DNA of 64,000 nt from Tabrizicola aquatica (GTDB lineage Bacteria; Pseudomonadota; Alphaproteobacteria; Rhodobacterales; Rhodobacteraceae): assembly GCF_002900975.1 (NCBI RefSeq), contig NZ_PJON01000002.1, forward strand, positions 1 through 64,000, read 5' to 3'. Shown here piece after piece: positions 43,676-52,410 of this stretch. Numbering within the stretch: the first letter of the stretch is position 1; each line of letters begins with the position of its first letter. The notes below the pieces were generated by a model. That model was not told the origin of the DNA. It saw only the letters and a program-made list of their open reading frames with translations, and searched no databases. A program made the translations under genes and the position numbers.

Positions 43676-44944
43676 CGCAGCGGCCTGATCCTGAACCCTG
43701 GCGAAGCCTTTCGGCTGGACCTGGTGAACGAACTGGACACCCCGACCATCCTGCACTGGCACGGCCAGATTCCGCCCAATGCCCAGGACGGTGTCCCTGA
43801 CATGCCGCAGCCCGCTCTGGCATCTGGCGAGCGGCGGTCCTTCGACTTCGCCGCCACGCCCGGCACGCACTGGATGCATTCGCACATCCCGGTGCAGGAG
43901 ATGGAGCTTCTTGCCGCGCCCCTGATCGTGCGCCGCCCCGAGGACCTTGCCGCCGACCGGCAGGAAGTGGTGATCCTGCTCCACGACCTCAGCTTCCGCC
44001 CCGCCGAGGAGGTTCTGGCCGAAATCACCGGCGGCACGGGCGGCATGGGGCACGGCATGGTCGGGATGGGTCACGACATGTCCGGCACGATGCATGGCGG
44101 AACGACGGACGGCATGTCGATGGGGGCGATGGACCTCAACGATTTCAACTTCGACGCCTATCTGGCCAATGACCGGACGCTTGCCGACCCCCAGGTCGTG
44201 GCGGTCGACAAGGGTGGTCGCGTGCTGTTGCGGATCATCAACGGCTCGGCCGCGACGGTGTTCTGGATCGACACCGGGGCGCTGCCGGGCCGGGCGGTGG
44301 CCACCGACGGCAATCCGATCCAACCCGTCGCGGGCATGCGCTTTGGCCTGGCGATGGGCCAGCGGCTGGACATCGAACTGGACCTCCCGCCCGAAGGCGG
44401 CGCCTTCCCGATCCTCGCCCAGCGCGAGGGCGCGGTGGAGCGGACCGGCATCATCCTGGCCAGCAAGGGCGCGACGGTAGAGCGGCTTGCGGCTACCTCG
44501 GACGCGGCACATCCGGCCTTCTCGGTTGACCTGACGCAGGAAGCGCAGTTCCGCGCGCTGGTGCCACTGGCCGACCGACCGGTGGACCGCAGCGACAGCC
44601 TCATGCTGGGTGGGTCGATGATGCCCTATCTCTGGACCATCGACGGGCAAGGCTGGGGTTCCCATCGGCCTGTCACGGCGCGCAGCGGGGAACGGGTCGC
44701 CCTGACCTTCCACAACATGTCGATGATGGCCCACCCGATGCACCTGCACGGCCATCACTTCCAGGTCGTCGCCCTGAACGGCCGCGCCTTGTCCGGTGCC
44801 CTGCGCGACACTGTTCACGTTCCGCCGATGAGCATGGTGACCGTTGCCCTGGACGCCGGCGAAGCCGCGCGGTGGATGCTGCACTGCCACCACATGCCGC
44901 ATCTGGCCACCGGGATGATGACCGAATTCGTGGTGTCGGCATGA
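43676..44944 (+). pseudogene. cutO: 5'-truncated multicopper oxidase (cutO/copA-type)
   Basis: All four copper motifs are present: TILHWHGQ, WMHSHIP, HPMHLHGHHFQ and HCHHMPHLATGM. A Met-rich loop (GGMGHGMVGMGHDMSG) typical of CueO/CutO is also present. However, homology starts abruptly at SGLILNPGEAFRLDLVNELD, 26 bases after the cutF stop. There is no Tat signal, no first strands of cupredoxin domain 1, and the only start available is GTG at 43724, after them. The usual cutF-cutO gap with its ribosome-site hairpin is also gone. A single deletion explains this. The rest is unfrayed, so the event may be recent. Confidence 0.8.
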
Positions 44945-45171
44945 AGGGGGAACGCAGGATGCTTTGCCTGGCCGTTACCGCATTCCTTGCGACACCCGCC
45001 GTCGCGCAGGACTGCACGCCCCTGCGCCGGAACAGAAAGCTGGGACAGCCACCAGCCACCCACCTCGGCCCTTGGGCGGCGGACCTGGCACGCCCGACGG
45101 CTGGGCGAGGCGCGTGCAGGGATTACTCCGGTATCGGAAGATCTGGACGGCCATCTTCTGCTGGTGGGTAA
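44941..45171 (+). pseudogene. Probable remnant of a small periplasmic copper protein (cutG position)
   Basis: A frame beginning ATGA-overlapped with the oxidase stop encodes a good signal peptide (MLCLAVTAFLATPAVAQDC). After about residue 30 it turns into Arg/Pro/Gly-rich sequence and ends at 45171 without recognisable domain. In R. capsulatus the small chaperone gene cutG follows cutO, so this is the expected position. The rest of the interval to phnM (45172-45392) has no gene. The remnant call is an inference from the signal peptide and location. Confidence 0.45.
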
Positions 45172-45392
45172 GCACCTCGGCAGATCCGCTTCACCTCGCG
45201 CCACTCTCGGCAAAGCGCGGTCGTGTCGGATGATGCCGGCAAGACCAGCGCCGAAGTGGTGGTGGACAATGACGCCATGACCCCACCCGCCGCCTCATCC
45301 CGGCAAGGACGGACCATCCTGCACTTTCAGGGGCGATGGCGGCGGGAATCGGTTGAACAGACAGGCCATCCATCGTCTGCACACCGCAGCGA

Positions 45393-46538
45393 TCACCCCA
45401 CGCGCTTGCCCTCGACCCAGACGCCGCGCAGGGCACCCGCTTGTCCCAGCCGCGCAACGCGGACCACATCGGCCCGGTGTCCCGGCACCAGCTGGCCGCG
45501 ATCCACAAGGCCGACCGCCCCGGCCGGGGCCTGGGTCACCGTGGCAATCCCGCGCGACACATCTCCCCACAGGTCGCCCAGCATCAACGCCGCCGACAGC
45601 AGCGATGAGGGCACATAGTCGGACGAGACGATGTCCAGCAACTCCGCCTCGGCCAGCGTTCGGGCGGCAACGTTGCCCGAATGGCTGCCCCCCCGGATCA
45701 GGTTCGGCGCCCCCATCATCACCTTGATCCCGTGGTCATTGCAGGCCTGGGCCGCTGCGACCGTGGTCGGAAATTCCGCGAAATGCGCGCCATTTTCGGC
45801 CGACCGTGCGACATGGCCGACCTCGGTGTCGTCGTGACTGGCCAGCACCGCGCCATAGCGACGCGCCGCGGCGACGGCGGCGGCCTCATGCACCGCACCG
45901 TGGCGCGCCGACAAGTCCTTCTGCGTGGCGATATGTGCCTCGAACTCGGCCTCGCTCATGCCATGCTTGCCCATGACGTATTTGCGCAGTTGCGTCACGT
46001 CGCGGAACTGCCGCTCGCCGGGGGTATGGTCCATCAGGCTGACGATGCCGATCCGGTCCTCGGGTCCGAACTTGTCCAGCTCCTCCACCAGCGTCTCGGA
46101 ACAGACCTCGGCCCGCAGGTGCAGGAAATGGCTGATCTTCAGCCCCCCGCCGGCCCGCAGCGCCAGGATTTCATCGGCCAGGGTGCGGGCATATTCGCCG
46201 TAATTCGCCTTGGCGTTGGACACGACCGATCCCACCCGCAGCGCGTCAAAGACCGTGGTGATGCCGACACTGGCCAGCTCTGCGTCATGCGCGATGATCG
46301 CGGCGGCGTGGGGCCAGTCGACCTTGGGACGCGGCTCGATGTGGCGCTCCAGGTTGTCGGTGTGCAACTCGATCAGGCCCGGCATCACCAGGTCACCGCC
46401 GCAATCCTCAGCCCCCTTCGGCACGGCCCGCCCTTCCGAGATCTCGGCGATCCGGCCATCGACGATCCGCACCTGCCCGCGCAGGGTCTCGCCCGGCAGA
46501 ACAAGCGTGGCATTGGCAAGGATGGTTTCGGTGGTCAT
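45393..46538 (-). CDS. phnM: Alpha-D-ribose 1-methylphosphonate 5-triphosphate diphosphatase PhnM
   Basis: The 381-residue amidohydrolase removes diphosphate from ribose methylphosphonate triphosphate, the second step of C-P lyase catabolism. Motifs seen are VMPGLIELHTDNLERHIEPRPKVDWP (HxD metal site), VASHDDTEV-like LASHDDTEVGH, MMGAPNLIRGGSHSGN and DIVSSDYVPSSLL. It is separated from phnGHIJKLN by the opposite-strand DUF1045 gene, so it has its own promoter in the short 46539-46633 interval. A divergent paralogue lies at 59032. Confidence 0.96.
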   Translation of the reverse strand: MTTETILANATLVLPGETLRGQVRIVDGRIAEISEGRAVPKGAEDCGGDLVMPGLIELHTDNLERHIEPRPKVDWPHAAAIIAHDAELASVGITTVFDALRVGSVVSNAKANYGEYARTLADEILALRAGGGLKISHFLHLRAEVCSETLVEELDKFGPEDRIGIVSLMDHTPGERQFRDVTQLRKYVMGKHGMSEAEFEAHIATQKDLSARHGAVHEAAAVAAARRYGAVLASHDDTEVGHVARSAENGAHFAEFPTTVAAAQACNDHGIKVMMGAPNLIRGGSHSGNVAARTLAEAELLDIVSSDYVPSSLLSAALMLGDLWGDVSRGIATVTQAPAGAVGLVDRGQLVPGHRADVVRVARLGQAGALRGVWVEGKRVG

Positions 46539-46581
46539 GTCGTCCTCTTGGTTCTTGCGGTCCGCGGCGCGGTGGCCTCTG

Positions 46582-46612
46582 GTGACACCGTCCCGTCACG
46601 CGCATGTGACAA
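46582..46612. promoter_or_regulatory. Clustered GTGAC/GTCAC half-sites between phnM and DUF1045
   Basis: Three half-sites, GTGAC, GTCAC and GTGAC, occur in about 30 bases of the divergent interval (the last pair is GTCAC-N6-GTGAC at 46595-46610). One reading on the minus strand, TTGTCAC, resembles half a Pho box. Possible shared operator. Confidence 0.3.
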
Positions 46613-46633
46613 ATCCCGGCTAGGCCCCGCCGC

Positions 46634-47314
46634 ATGGACCAGATGAAACGCTACGCCGTCTATTACGCGCCGCCCGAGGGGGCCTTTGCCGACCGGGCCA
46701 ACGCATGGCTGGGCCGCGACCCAGCCACCGGCACGGACCTGCCCCAGCCGGTCCTGCCCGGCACCGGCGATCCCCGTGCAATCACGGTCGAGCCGCGGCG
46801 CTATGGCTTTCACGGCACGATCCGCGCCCCGTTCCGCCCGGGCGCCGGGGTGGGCCAGGCGCAGGTCCACGCAACGCTTGCGACTTTGGCTGCGAAACTG
46901 GCGCCTGTCACCTGCGACGGGTTGCAGGTCGAGGTGCTGGACGGCTTCGTGGCCCTGACCCCGCTGGGCTGCGAGGCCGCCCTGCTGGACCTGGGCGCGG
47001 CGGTGGTCACGGCGACGAACGCCCTGCGCGCGCCGCTGACCGAGGCCGAGATCGCCCGCCGTCGCCCCGACCGCCTGACCCCGCGCCAGCGCGAGCTGCT
47101 CGACCGCTGGGGCTATCCGCATGTGATGGATGAGTTCCGCTTCCACCTGACGCTGACCGACCGGCTGGACCATCCCCAGCCGGTACGCCAGGCGCTGGAG
47201 GCGCATTTCACGCCGGTCCTGCCCCGCCCCTTCGTGATCGCCGACCTCTGCCTCTTCGGCGAGGATACCTCGGGCCGCTTCCATCTGCTGCACCGCTACA
47301 CCCTCTCCGGCTGA
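46634..47314 (+). CDS. DUF1045 phosphonate-operon protein, 2H-phosphoesterase-like
   Basis: The 226-residue protein contains two H-x-T-like motifs, FHGTIRAPF (about residue 57) and FHLTLTD (about residue 173), the hallmark of 2H phosphoesterases. It begins KRYAVYYAPPEGA as in the phosphonate-associated DUF1045 family. It is divergent from phnM and its last 19 bases overlap phnN convergently. No phnP (cyclic ribose phosphate phosphodiesterase) is in this island, so DUF1045 may perform that ring opening. That function is inference; the gene association is well known. Confidence 0.85.
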   Translation: MDQMKRYAVYYAPPEGAFADRANAWLGRDPATGTDLPQPVLPGTGDPRAITVEPRRYGFHGTIRAPFRPGAGVGQAQVHATLATLAAKLAPVTCDGLQVEVLDGFVALTPLGCEAALLDLGAAVVTATNALRAPLTEAEIARRRPDRLTPRQRELLDRWGYPHVMDEFRFHLTLTDRLDHPQPVRQALEAHFTPVLPRPFVIADLCLFGEDTSGRFHLLHRYTLSG

Positions 47315-47835
47315 AGCGCCGCCAGAAGCTGCGCCACGCCCGCTTCGGGCGACTGGTCGTTGACCACGGTGCGAAAGGCGATGCCCTGGGGCATCTCGAA
47401 CGCCGCGCGGGACAGGCGGGCGCGGATGTCCTCGGGTGCTTCGCGCCCCCGGGCCGACAGCCGTGCGGCCAGAACGGCGTCGGGGGCCGTCACCAGGATC
47501 ACGCGCAAGCCGGGAAACTGGCGCACCGCGTCCGGCAGGGCGGCGCGACTGCCGTTGAACAGCACGTCGCCGGGGCCTTCAAGCTGGTCCTTCGGGATGC
47601 CATAGCGCAGGCCATGCGCCCGCCAGGTCAGCGCGAACGCTCCACCCGCCAGGCGGCGGTCGAACGCATCGGGCGTCACCCCGTCGAAATCCTCGCCCCC
47701 GGCCTCGGTCGGGCGGGTGATGACCCGGCGGACCAGGCGCAGGTCGGGACGGGCCTTCAGCGCGCCGGCGATCAGCGTGTCCTTGCCCGCACCCGACGGG
47801 CCAACGATGGCGAAAACTCGGGGGGCGAAGATCAT
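47296..47835 (-). CDS. phnN: Ribose 1,5-bisphosphate phosphokinase PhnN
   Basis: The 179-residue guanylate-kinase-like P-loop enzyme has FAIVGPSGAGKDTLIAGAL at the N terminus. VRRVITRPTEAGGEDFDGVT and FALTWRAHGLRYGIP follow. It converts ribose 1,5-bisphosphate to PRPP, closing the C-P lyase pathway. Its ATG overlaps the phnL stop (ATGA), so it is the last coupled gene of phnGHIJKLN. Its 3' end overlaps the convergent DUF1045 gene by 19 bases. Confidence 0.95.
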   Translation of the reverse strand: MIFAPRVFAIVGPSGAGKDTLIAGALKARPDLRLVRRVITRPTEAGGEDFDGVTPDAFDRRLAGGAFALTWRAHGLRYGIPKDQLEGPGDVLFNGSRAALPDAVRQFPGLRVILVTAPDAVLAARLSARGREAPEDIRARLSRAAFEMPQGIAFRTVVNDQSPEAGVAQLLAALQPERV

Positions 47836-48515
47836 GCCGCCAGCCCTGGGGTGAAGCCGGTCACATCGACCAGCCGGTCGCAGACCCGCGCGCGGGCCGC
47901 CTCATCATGGAAGATGCCCAGGATCGCCGCGCCACGGGCCTTGGCCTCTTCGATCAGGGTCAGCACGACCTCGCGGTTGGCGGCATCCAGGCTGGCCGTG
48001 GGTTCGTCCAGCAACAGCGCCGGATAGGCATGGGCAAACCCGCGCGCGATGTTGACCCGCTGTTGCTCGCCGCCCGAAAAGGTGGTGGGCGACAGGGACC
48101 AAAGCCGCTCGGGGATGTTCAGGCGCTTCAGAAGGCTTGCAGCACGGTCCCGCGCCGCATCCACCGGACTGCCCAGCGCCAACAACGGCTCGGCCACCAC
48201 ATCCAGCGTCGGCACACGGGGCACCACCCGCAGGAACTGGCTGACATAGCCCAGCGTACGACGACGCAGCGCGATGATATCGCGGGGTTCGGCGGTGGCG
48301 ACGTCAAGCGCGCCCACCATGAGCCGGCCCCCGGCGGCAAGGTAATTGCCATAGACCATCCGCATCAGCGTGGATTTGCCCGCGCCCGACTGGCCGGTCA
48401 GGCCAACACATTCGCCGGGGCCGACGGCCAGCGCGGCCCCCGCCATCACCGGGATCACCGCGCCGCCCTGGTTGTGCAGGGTAAAGCTTTTGGCCAGGTT
48501 CTCGATACGGATCAT
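47832..48515 (-). CDS. phnL: C-P lyase ABC-type subunit PhnL
   Basis: The 227-residue ATPase has Walker A GLTGQSGAGKSTLMRM, the signature TFSGGEQQRVNIARGF and Walker B LLLDEPTASLD. RRRTLGYVSQFLRVVPRV is a PhnL-specific Q-loop region. It is part of the soluble C-P lyase machinery (PhnGHIJKL), not of a transporter. It follows phnK by 3 bases and overlaps phnN by 4. Confidence 0.96.
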   Translation of the reverse strand: MIRIENLAKSFTLHNQGGAVIPVMAGAALAVGPGECVGLTGQSGAGKSTLMRMVYGNYLAAGGRLMVGALDVATAEPRDIIALRRRTLGYVSQFLRVVPRVPTLDVVAEPLLALGSPVDAARDRAASLLKRLNIPERLWSLSPTTFSGGEQQRVNIARGFAHAYPALLLDEPTASLDAANREVVLTLIEEAKARGAAILGIFHDEAARARVCDRLVDVTGFTPGLAA

Positions 48516-48518
48516 GGT

Positions 48519-49319
48519 CTACACCTGCAGGACGGACGAGACGAGAAGTTGCGTATAGGCGTGCTGCGGATCGTCCAGCACCTGGTCGGTCAAGCCCTGC
48601 TCCACCACCCGGCCCGATCTCATCACCATCAGCCGATGCGCCAGAAGCCGAACCACGGCCAGGTCATGCGTCACGATGATCACCGACAGGCCGAGGTCCC
48701 GCACCAACCCGCGCAGAAGGTCCAGCAGCCGCGCTTGGACGCTGACATCCAGGCCCCCCGTGGGTTCGTCCATGAACACCAGCCGCGGCCCGGTCACCAG
48801 ATTCCGCGCGATCTGCAGGCGTTGCTGCATCCCGCCGGAAAAGGCCGTCGGCCGGTCGTCGATCCGGTCCGCCGCAATCTCGACCCGCCCCAACCAGTCC
48901 ACCGCCTTGCCGCGGATATCGCCGTAATGTCGCGCGCCGACCGCCATCAGGCGTTCGCCCACATTGCCGCCGGCGCTGACCCCCATGCGCAGCCCGTCTC
49001 GCGGGTTCTGGTGGACATAGGCCCAATCCGTGCGCGACAGACGCCGCCGCTCGGTCTCGGACATGCCCAGCACGTCGCGCCCGTCATAGCTGATCCGGCC
49101 CAGGTCCGCGCGCTGGTGGCCCGCAAGGCAGGACAGAAGCGTCGACTTGCCCGAGCCGCTTTCCCCGACGATCCCCAGCACCTCGCCGGGGTAAAGGTCG
49201 AAACTGACATCCGCGCAGCCGATGCGGGGGCCATAGCGTTTCGTCAGCCCGTCAACCTTCAGCAGCGGCTGGTCCGGGTCATGAATTTTCTGCGAAAATT
49301 CGGTGCTGTGCAGTGTCAT
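48519..49319 (-). CDS. phnK: C-P lyase ABC-type subunit PhnK
   Basis: The 266-residue ATPase has Walker [20 protein letters not shown], the signature AFSGGMQQRLQIARNL, Walker B LVFMDEPTGGLDVS and PhnK-type DWAYVHQNPRDGLRM. It docks on the PhnGHIJ core and hydrolyses ATP during C-P bond cleavage. ATG at 49319 overlaps the phnJ stop by 4 bases. The longer upstream frame runs antisense-like through phnJ in another frame. Confidence 0.95.
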   Translation of the reverse strand: MTLHSTEFSQKIHDPDQPLLKVDGLTKRYGPRIGCADVSFDLYPGEVLGIVGESGSGKSTLLSCLAGHQRADLGRISYDGRDVLGMSETERRRLSRTDWAYVHQNPRDGLRMGVSAGGNVGERLMAVGARHYGDIRGKAVDWLGRVEIAADRIDDRPTAFSGGMQQRLQIARNLVTGPRLVFMDEPTGGLDVSVQARLLDLLRGLVRDLGLSVIIVTHDLAVVRLLAHRLMVMRSGRVVEQGLTDQVLDDPQHAYTQLLVSSVLQV

Positions 49320-50179
49320 GTGGCTTCTCCCAACCGACCGACATGGCCCTTGGCCCGGCGTCCGGCACAGAAATCGGTGTCGGAGCAGACGAACATCCGC
49401 CCCCCCGCATCGTCGGTGATCACCTCGTCCAGGTAGCTGTCCCTGGCCCCGCACAGGTCGCAGTCGTGGGGCGCTTTCGAGGTCTGAAACGGGTGGTCGT
49501 CGAAATCCAGGCTGACCGCCTTGGTCCAGGGCGGCAGCGCATGGATCCGCTGCTCACGCCCCGCGCCGAAAAGCTGGATCGCGGGGTTGCCCGACAGTTT
49601 CGGATTGTCGAACTTGGGGATGGGCGAGGGGTCCATCACATAGCGCCCCTCGACCTTCACCGGATAGGCATAGCTGGTCGCGATCTGGCCGTGGCGCGCG
49701 ATATCCTCGTACAGCTTCACATGCATCAGCCCGTATTCCTCCAGCGCATGCATCTTCCGGGTCTCGGTCTCGCGCGGTTCCAGGAAACGCAGGGGTTCGG
49801 GGATCGGGACCTGGTAGACCAGGATCTGGCCCTCGGTCAGCGGGGTCTCGGGGATGCGGTGGCGGGTCTGGATGACGGTCGCCTCGGCCGTTACTTCGGT
49901 CACCGCGACACCGGCCGTGCGCTGGAAGAAGCGGCGGATGCTGACGGCGTTCGTGGTGTCGTCCGCGCCCTGGTCGATGACCTTCAGCCGGTCCTCGGGC
50001 ACAAGGCAGGCCGCCGTCACCTGCACCCCGCCCGTGCCCCAGCCGTAGGGCATCGGCATCTCGCGGCTGGCGAAGGGCACCTGATAGCCCGGCACGGCGA
50101 TCGCCTTCAGGATCGCCCGGCGGATCATCCGCTTGGTCTGTTCGTCGAGGTAGGCGAAGTTGTAAGCCTGATCGGTCAT
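49316..50179 (-). CDS. phnJ: Radical-SAM C-P lyase PhnJ
   Basis: The 287-residue catalytic subunit cleaves the C-P bond of ribose methylphosphonate cyclic intermediates. The unusual iron-sulfur site C-x2-C-x21-C-x5-C is intact (CDLC, then VCSDTDFC). The glycyl-radical region PMPYGWGTGGVQVT is also intact. It starts MTDQAYNFAYLDEQTKRMIRRA, typical of PhnJ. Four-base overlaps on both sides link it to phnI and phnK. Confidence 0.97.
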   Translation of the reverse strand: MTDQAYNFAYLDEQTKRMIRRAILKAIAVPGYQVPFASREMPMPYGWGTGGVQVTAACLVPEDRLKVIDQGADDTTNAVSIRRFFQRTAGVAVTEVTAEATVIQTRHRIPETPLTEGQILVYQVPIPEPLRFLEPRETETRKMHALEEYGLMHVKLYEDIARHGQIATSYAYPVKVEGRYVMDPSPIPKFDNPKLSGNPAIQLFGAGREQRIHALPPWTKAVSLDFDDHPFQTSKAPHDCDLCGARDSYLDEVITDDAGGRMFVCSDTDFCAGRRAKGHVGRLGEAT

Positions 50180-51276
50180 TCTGCAGCCTCCTGCATCGCC
50201 TGCGCCTCGGACCGCAGCTTGCGGACCAGCTCCAGTTCGGCCTGGAAATCGACGTAGTGCGGCAGCTTGATGTGTTCGAGAAACCCAGTCGCCTGGATGT
50301 TGTCGCAGTGCATCAGGACAAACTCCTCGTCCTGCGCGGGGGCGCCGGTGAAATCCTCGCCCAACTCCTGCCAACGCAAGGCACGGTCGACGAGGGACAT
50401 CGCGATGGCCTTGCGTTCGGACTGGCCCATGACAAGGCCATAGCCCCGGGTGAACTGCGGGGGTTCTGTTTTGGACCCTTTGAACTGGTTGACCGTCTCG
50501 CATTCGGTCAACTCGATCTCGCCGATCTCGACAGCGAAACCCAACTCGGGGATGTCGACTTCGACCGCCACGGTGCCGATCCGCAACTCGCCGACGAAGG
50601 CGTGGGTGCGGCCGTAACCACGCTGGGTGGAGTAGGCCATCGACAGCACAAACCCCTCATCCCCCCGCGTCAGCGCCTGCAACCGCAGGGCGCGGTCAGC
50701 GGGCAGTTCCATCGGTTCGCGGGTCAGGTCGGGCGGCGGGGTGTCTGAGGCGTCGGCGGTCTCGATCAGGCCGTCGCGGTTCAGAAAGCTGGCGACGTGG
50801 GGGACGCGGGTTTCGCCCTCCATCGGGTTCGCTTCCCCGACGCGAGGCGGGGCATCTTGCGTCGCACCCTCGGCCATCAGGGCAAAATCCAGCAGCCGGT
50901 GGGTATAGTCGAAGGTCGGCCCCAGAACCTGCCCGCCGGGCAAGTCCTTGAACGTCGCCGAAATCCGCCGGTCCACCGCCATGGCCCCGGTATCGACCGG
51001 CAGCGACCCTGCAAGGCGCGGCAATGTGGTGCGATAGGCGCGGATCAGGAACACCGCCTCGATCAGGTCGCCCCGCGCCTGCTTGATCGCCAGCGCCGCA
51101 AGGTCCGGGTCGTACAGCGAGCCCTCGGCCATCACCCGGTTCACCGCCAGCCGCATCTGCTCGCGGATTTGCGGGATGGTCAGTTCCGGCACCGCCGGAT
51201 CGCCCCGGCGTTCCTCGGCCAGCCATTGGTGCGCATTGTCGATGGCGCGTTCGCCACCCTTGACGGCCACATACAT
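50176..51276 (-). CDS. phnI: C-P lyase core subunit PhnI
   Basis: The 366-residue protein starts MYVAVKGGERAIDNAHQWLA. It contains LIEAVFLIRAYRTTLPRL and the C-terminal TRGYGLVMGQSERKAIAMSLVDRAL and HIKLPHYVDFQAELELVRKLR blocks that define PhnI. With PhnG, PhnH and PhnL it attaches phosphonate to ribose at ATP. Its ATG shares an A with the phnH stop (TAATG), and its own stop overlaps phnJ. Confidence 0.97.
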   Translation of the reverse strand: MYVAVKGGERAIDNAHQWLAEERRGDPAVPELTIPQIREQMRLAVNRVMAEGSLYDPDLAALAIKQARGDLIEAVFLIRAYRTTLPRLAGSLPVDTGAMAVDRRISATFKDLPGGQVLGPTFDYTHRLLDFALMAEGATQDAPPRVGEANPMEGETRVPHVASFLNRDGLIETADASDTPPPDLTREPMELPADRALRLQALTRGDEGFVLSMAYSTQRGYGRTHAFVGELRIGTVAVEVDIPELGFAVEIGEIELTECETVNQFKGSKTEPPQFTRGYGLVMGQSERKAIAMSLVDRALRWQELGEDFTGAPAQDEEFVLMHCDNIQATGFLEHIKLPHYVDFQAELELVRKLRSEAQAMQEAAE

Positions 51277-51851
51277 TAGATCGCCTCCACGCGGGTGGAC
51301 CTTGGCAAGCCGGCAATCTGGTCGCCGGCGGTGAACAGCGTGTCGAAGCCCAGCGGGAACAGCCCCCGGTTCACCCGAAAGGCCGCCGTCTCGGGCAGGT
51401 TCAACCAGGTTGCCGTCTGAATTCCCGGGCCGGTCAGCGCCGGACCGTGGTTCACCAACTGGTCGCATTCGACGATCAGCGTGGCCGAGCGGTCGGGATA
51501 GTCCGGCTGGCCGATCCTGAACCGGCTGACAGGCTGCAACGCATCCCAGGTGCCGACCGCAAAATCCGCCTCCTCGGCCGACGACAGCGGCGCGCCGATG
51601 TGGAAGGCGACCCAGTCGCGCACGGCGGGACAGTTGGCCGCGCCCGCCAGATGCAGGCGCATCGTCGGGTCGGTCAGGACCAGCAGCGCGGTACCTGCGG
51701 CCACGGACAGCGGGGCGGGCGGTGTCGCGCCACTGACCCGGCGGATCATGCCGGGCCGCGCCATCACCTCCAGAATCTCGCGGAAGGCCTGGGCAGATTG
51801 CACCGGGGCCTCGACAAAACCGCCAGCCAGCGCGTCGGTTGCAAGGGTCAT
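51276..51851 (-). CDS. phnH: C-P lyase core subunit PhnH
   Basis: The 191-residue protein has the N-terminal GGFVEAPVQSAQAFREILEVMARPG, then LVLTDPTMRLHL and the C-terminal TATWLNLPETAAFRVNRGLFPLGFDTLF, all PhnH landmarks. It binds PhnG, PhnI and PhnJ in the C-P lyase core complex. Four-base overlap with phnG and TAATG junction with phnI show tight coupling. Confidence 0.96.
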   Translation of the reverse strand: MTLATDALAGGFVEAPVQSAQAFREILEVMARPGMIRRVSGATPPAPLSVAAGTALLVLTDPTMRLHLAGAANCPAVRDWVAFHIGAPLSSAEEADFAVGTWDALQPVSRFRIGQPDYPDRSATLIVECDQLVNHGPALTGPGIQTATWLNLPETAAFRVNRGLFPLGFDTLFTAGDQIAGLPRSTRVEAI

Positions 51852-52291
51852 TTGTCCTCTCCCCGGACCATGGTGAAGAAGTCGACCTTGGTGCCGGCCG
51901 CCTTGGCCGCGCGACCGGCGCGGGCGGAGGCAGCTGCGGACGCCAGCGGCTGCAACACCTGCGCCGCCAGGTCGGCCGCACGGTCGGTCTGCATCAGCGC
52001 ATCCACCGCCGCCGCCCGCAGTGCGTGGCCCTTGTCGCGCCCCTGCACCCAGGCGTGTCCGACCTCGCCCGTCGCCAGCCGGACCGAGGCGCGCGTCACC
52101 GTCATCTCGCCCAGGTTGAAGGCCGCTCCGGTGGCCCCCACCCGACCCCGCACCATGACCGCCCCGATCTCGGGCTGGCGCAGCACCATGTGGGTCGGCG
52201 GGTCCGGCAACAGCGCCGCCAGCCGCGCGGGCGGGGCCTTGGCAAGCGTCGCCATCCAGGTCTGGCGGTCGGTCAGTAAGGCATCAGGCAT
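51848..52291 (-). CDS. phnG: C-P lyase core subunit PhnG
   Basis: The 147-residue first gene of the C-P lyase operon. LRQPEIGAVMVRGRVGATGAAFNLGEMTVTRASVRL is the family core, followed by GHAWVQGRDKGHALRAAAVDAL. The start at 52291 lies in a tandem GATGCCT repeat that offers two other ATGs out of frame. The upstream interval carries a Pho-box-like site and a candidate PhnF operator. Confidence 0.95.
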   Translation of the reverse strand: MPDALLTDRQTWMATLAKAPPARLAALLPDPPTHMVLRQPEIGAVMVRGRVGATGAAFNLGEMTVTRASVRLATGEVGHAWVQGRDKGHALRAAAVDALMQTDRAADLAAQVLQPLASAAASARAGRAAKAAGTKVDFFTMVRGEDK

Positions 52292-52328
52292 CAGGCATCT
52301 CGACAGGTTGGGGGGCTTGTCTAGCGTT

Positions 52329-52344
52329 CTATACAACTATACAA
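52329..52344. promoter_or_regulatory. Candidate PhnF operator
   Basis: Direct repeat CTATACAA-CTATACAA, embedded between two CTAG-containing ends. It lies in the phnG/phnF divergent interval downstream of the Pho box with respect to phnG. AT-rich TATA-type half-sites are usual for HutC-subfamily GntR repressors. Confidence 0.5.
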
Positions 52345-52383
52345 ATTCTAGCCGACAGGTGGCCCGCGGCCAACCGGAGAGTT

Positions 52384-52401
52384 GTGAATTTTTCATGACA
52401 G
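52384..52401 (-). promoter_or_regulatory. Pho box before phnG
   Basis: Minus strand CTGTCATGAAAAATTCAC: two 7-base half-sites spaced by 4, the first a perfect CTGTCAT. PhoB binding would activate phnG-N under phosphate starvation. Confidence 0.7.
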
Positions 52402-52410
52402 GATAAGACG

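Noticed and set aside
43724-44944. An intact multicopper oxidase starting at GTG 43724
   Set aside because: This start lies inside cupredoxin domain 1 and leaves no signal peptide, whereas homologous sequence continues upstream without any start codon.
44945-45392. A DUF411-type copper protein after the oxidase
   Set aside because: I looked for CGCC and the following conserved blocks in all frames and did not find them. Only the signal peptide is convincing.
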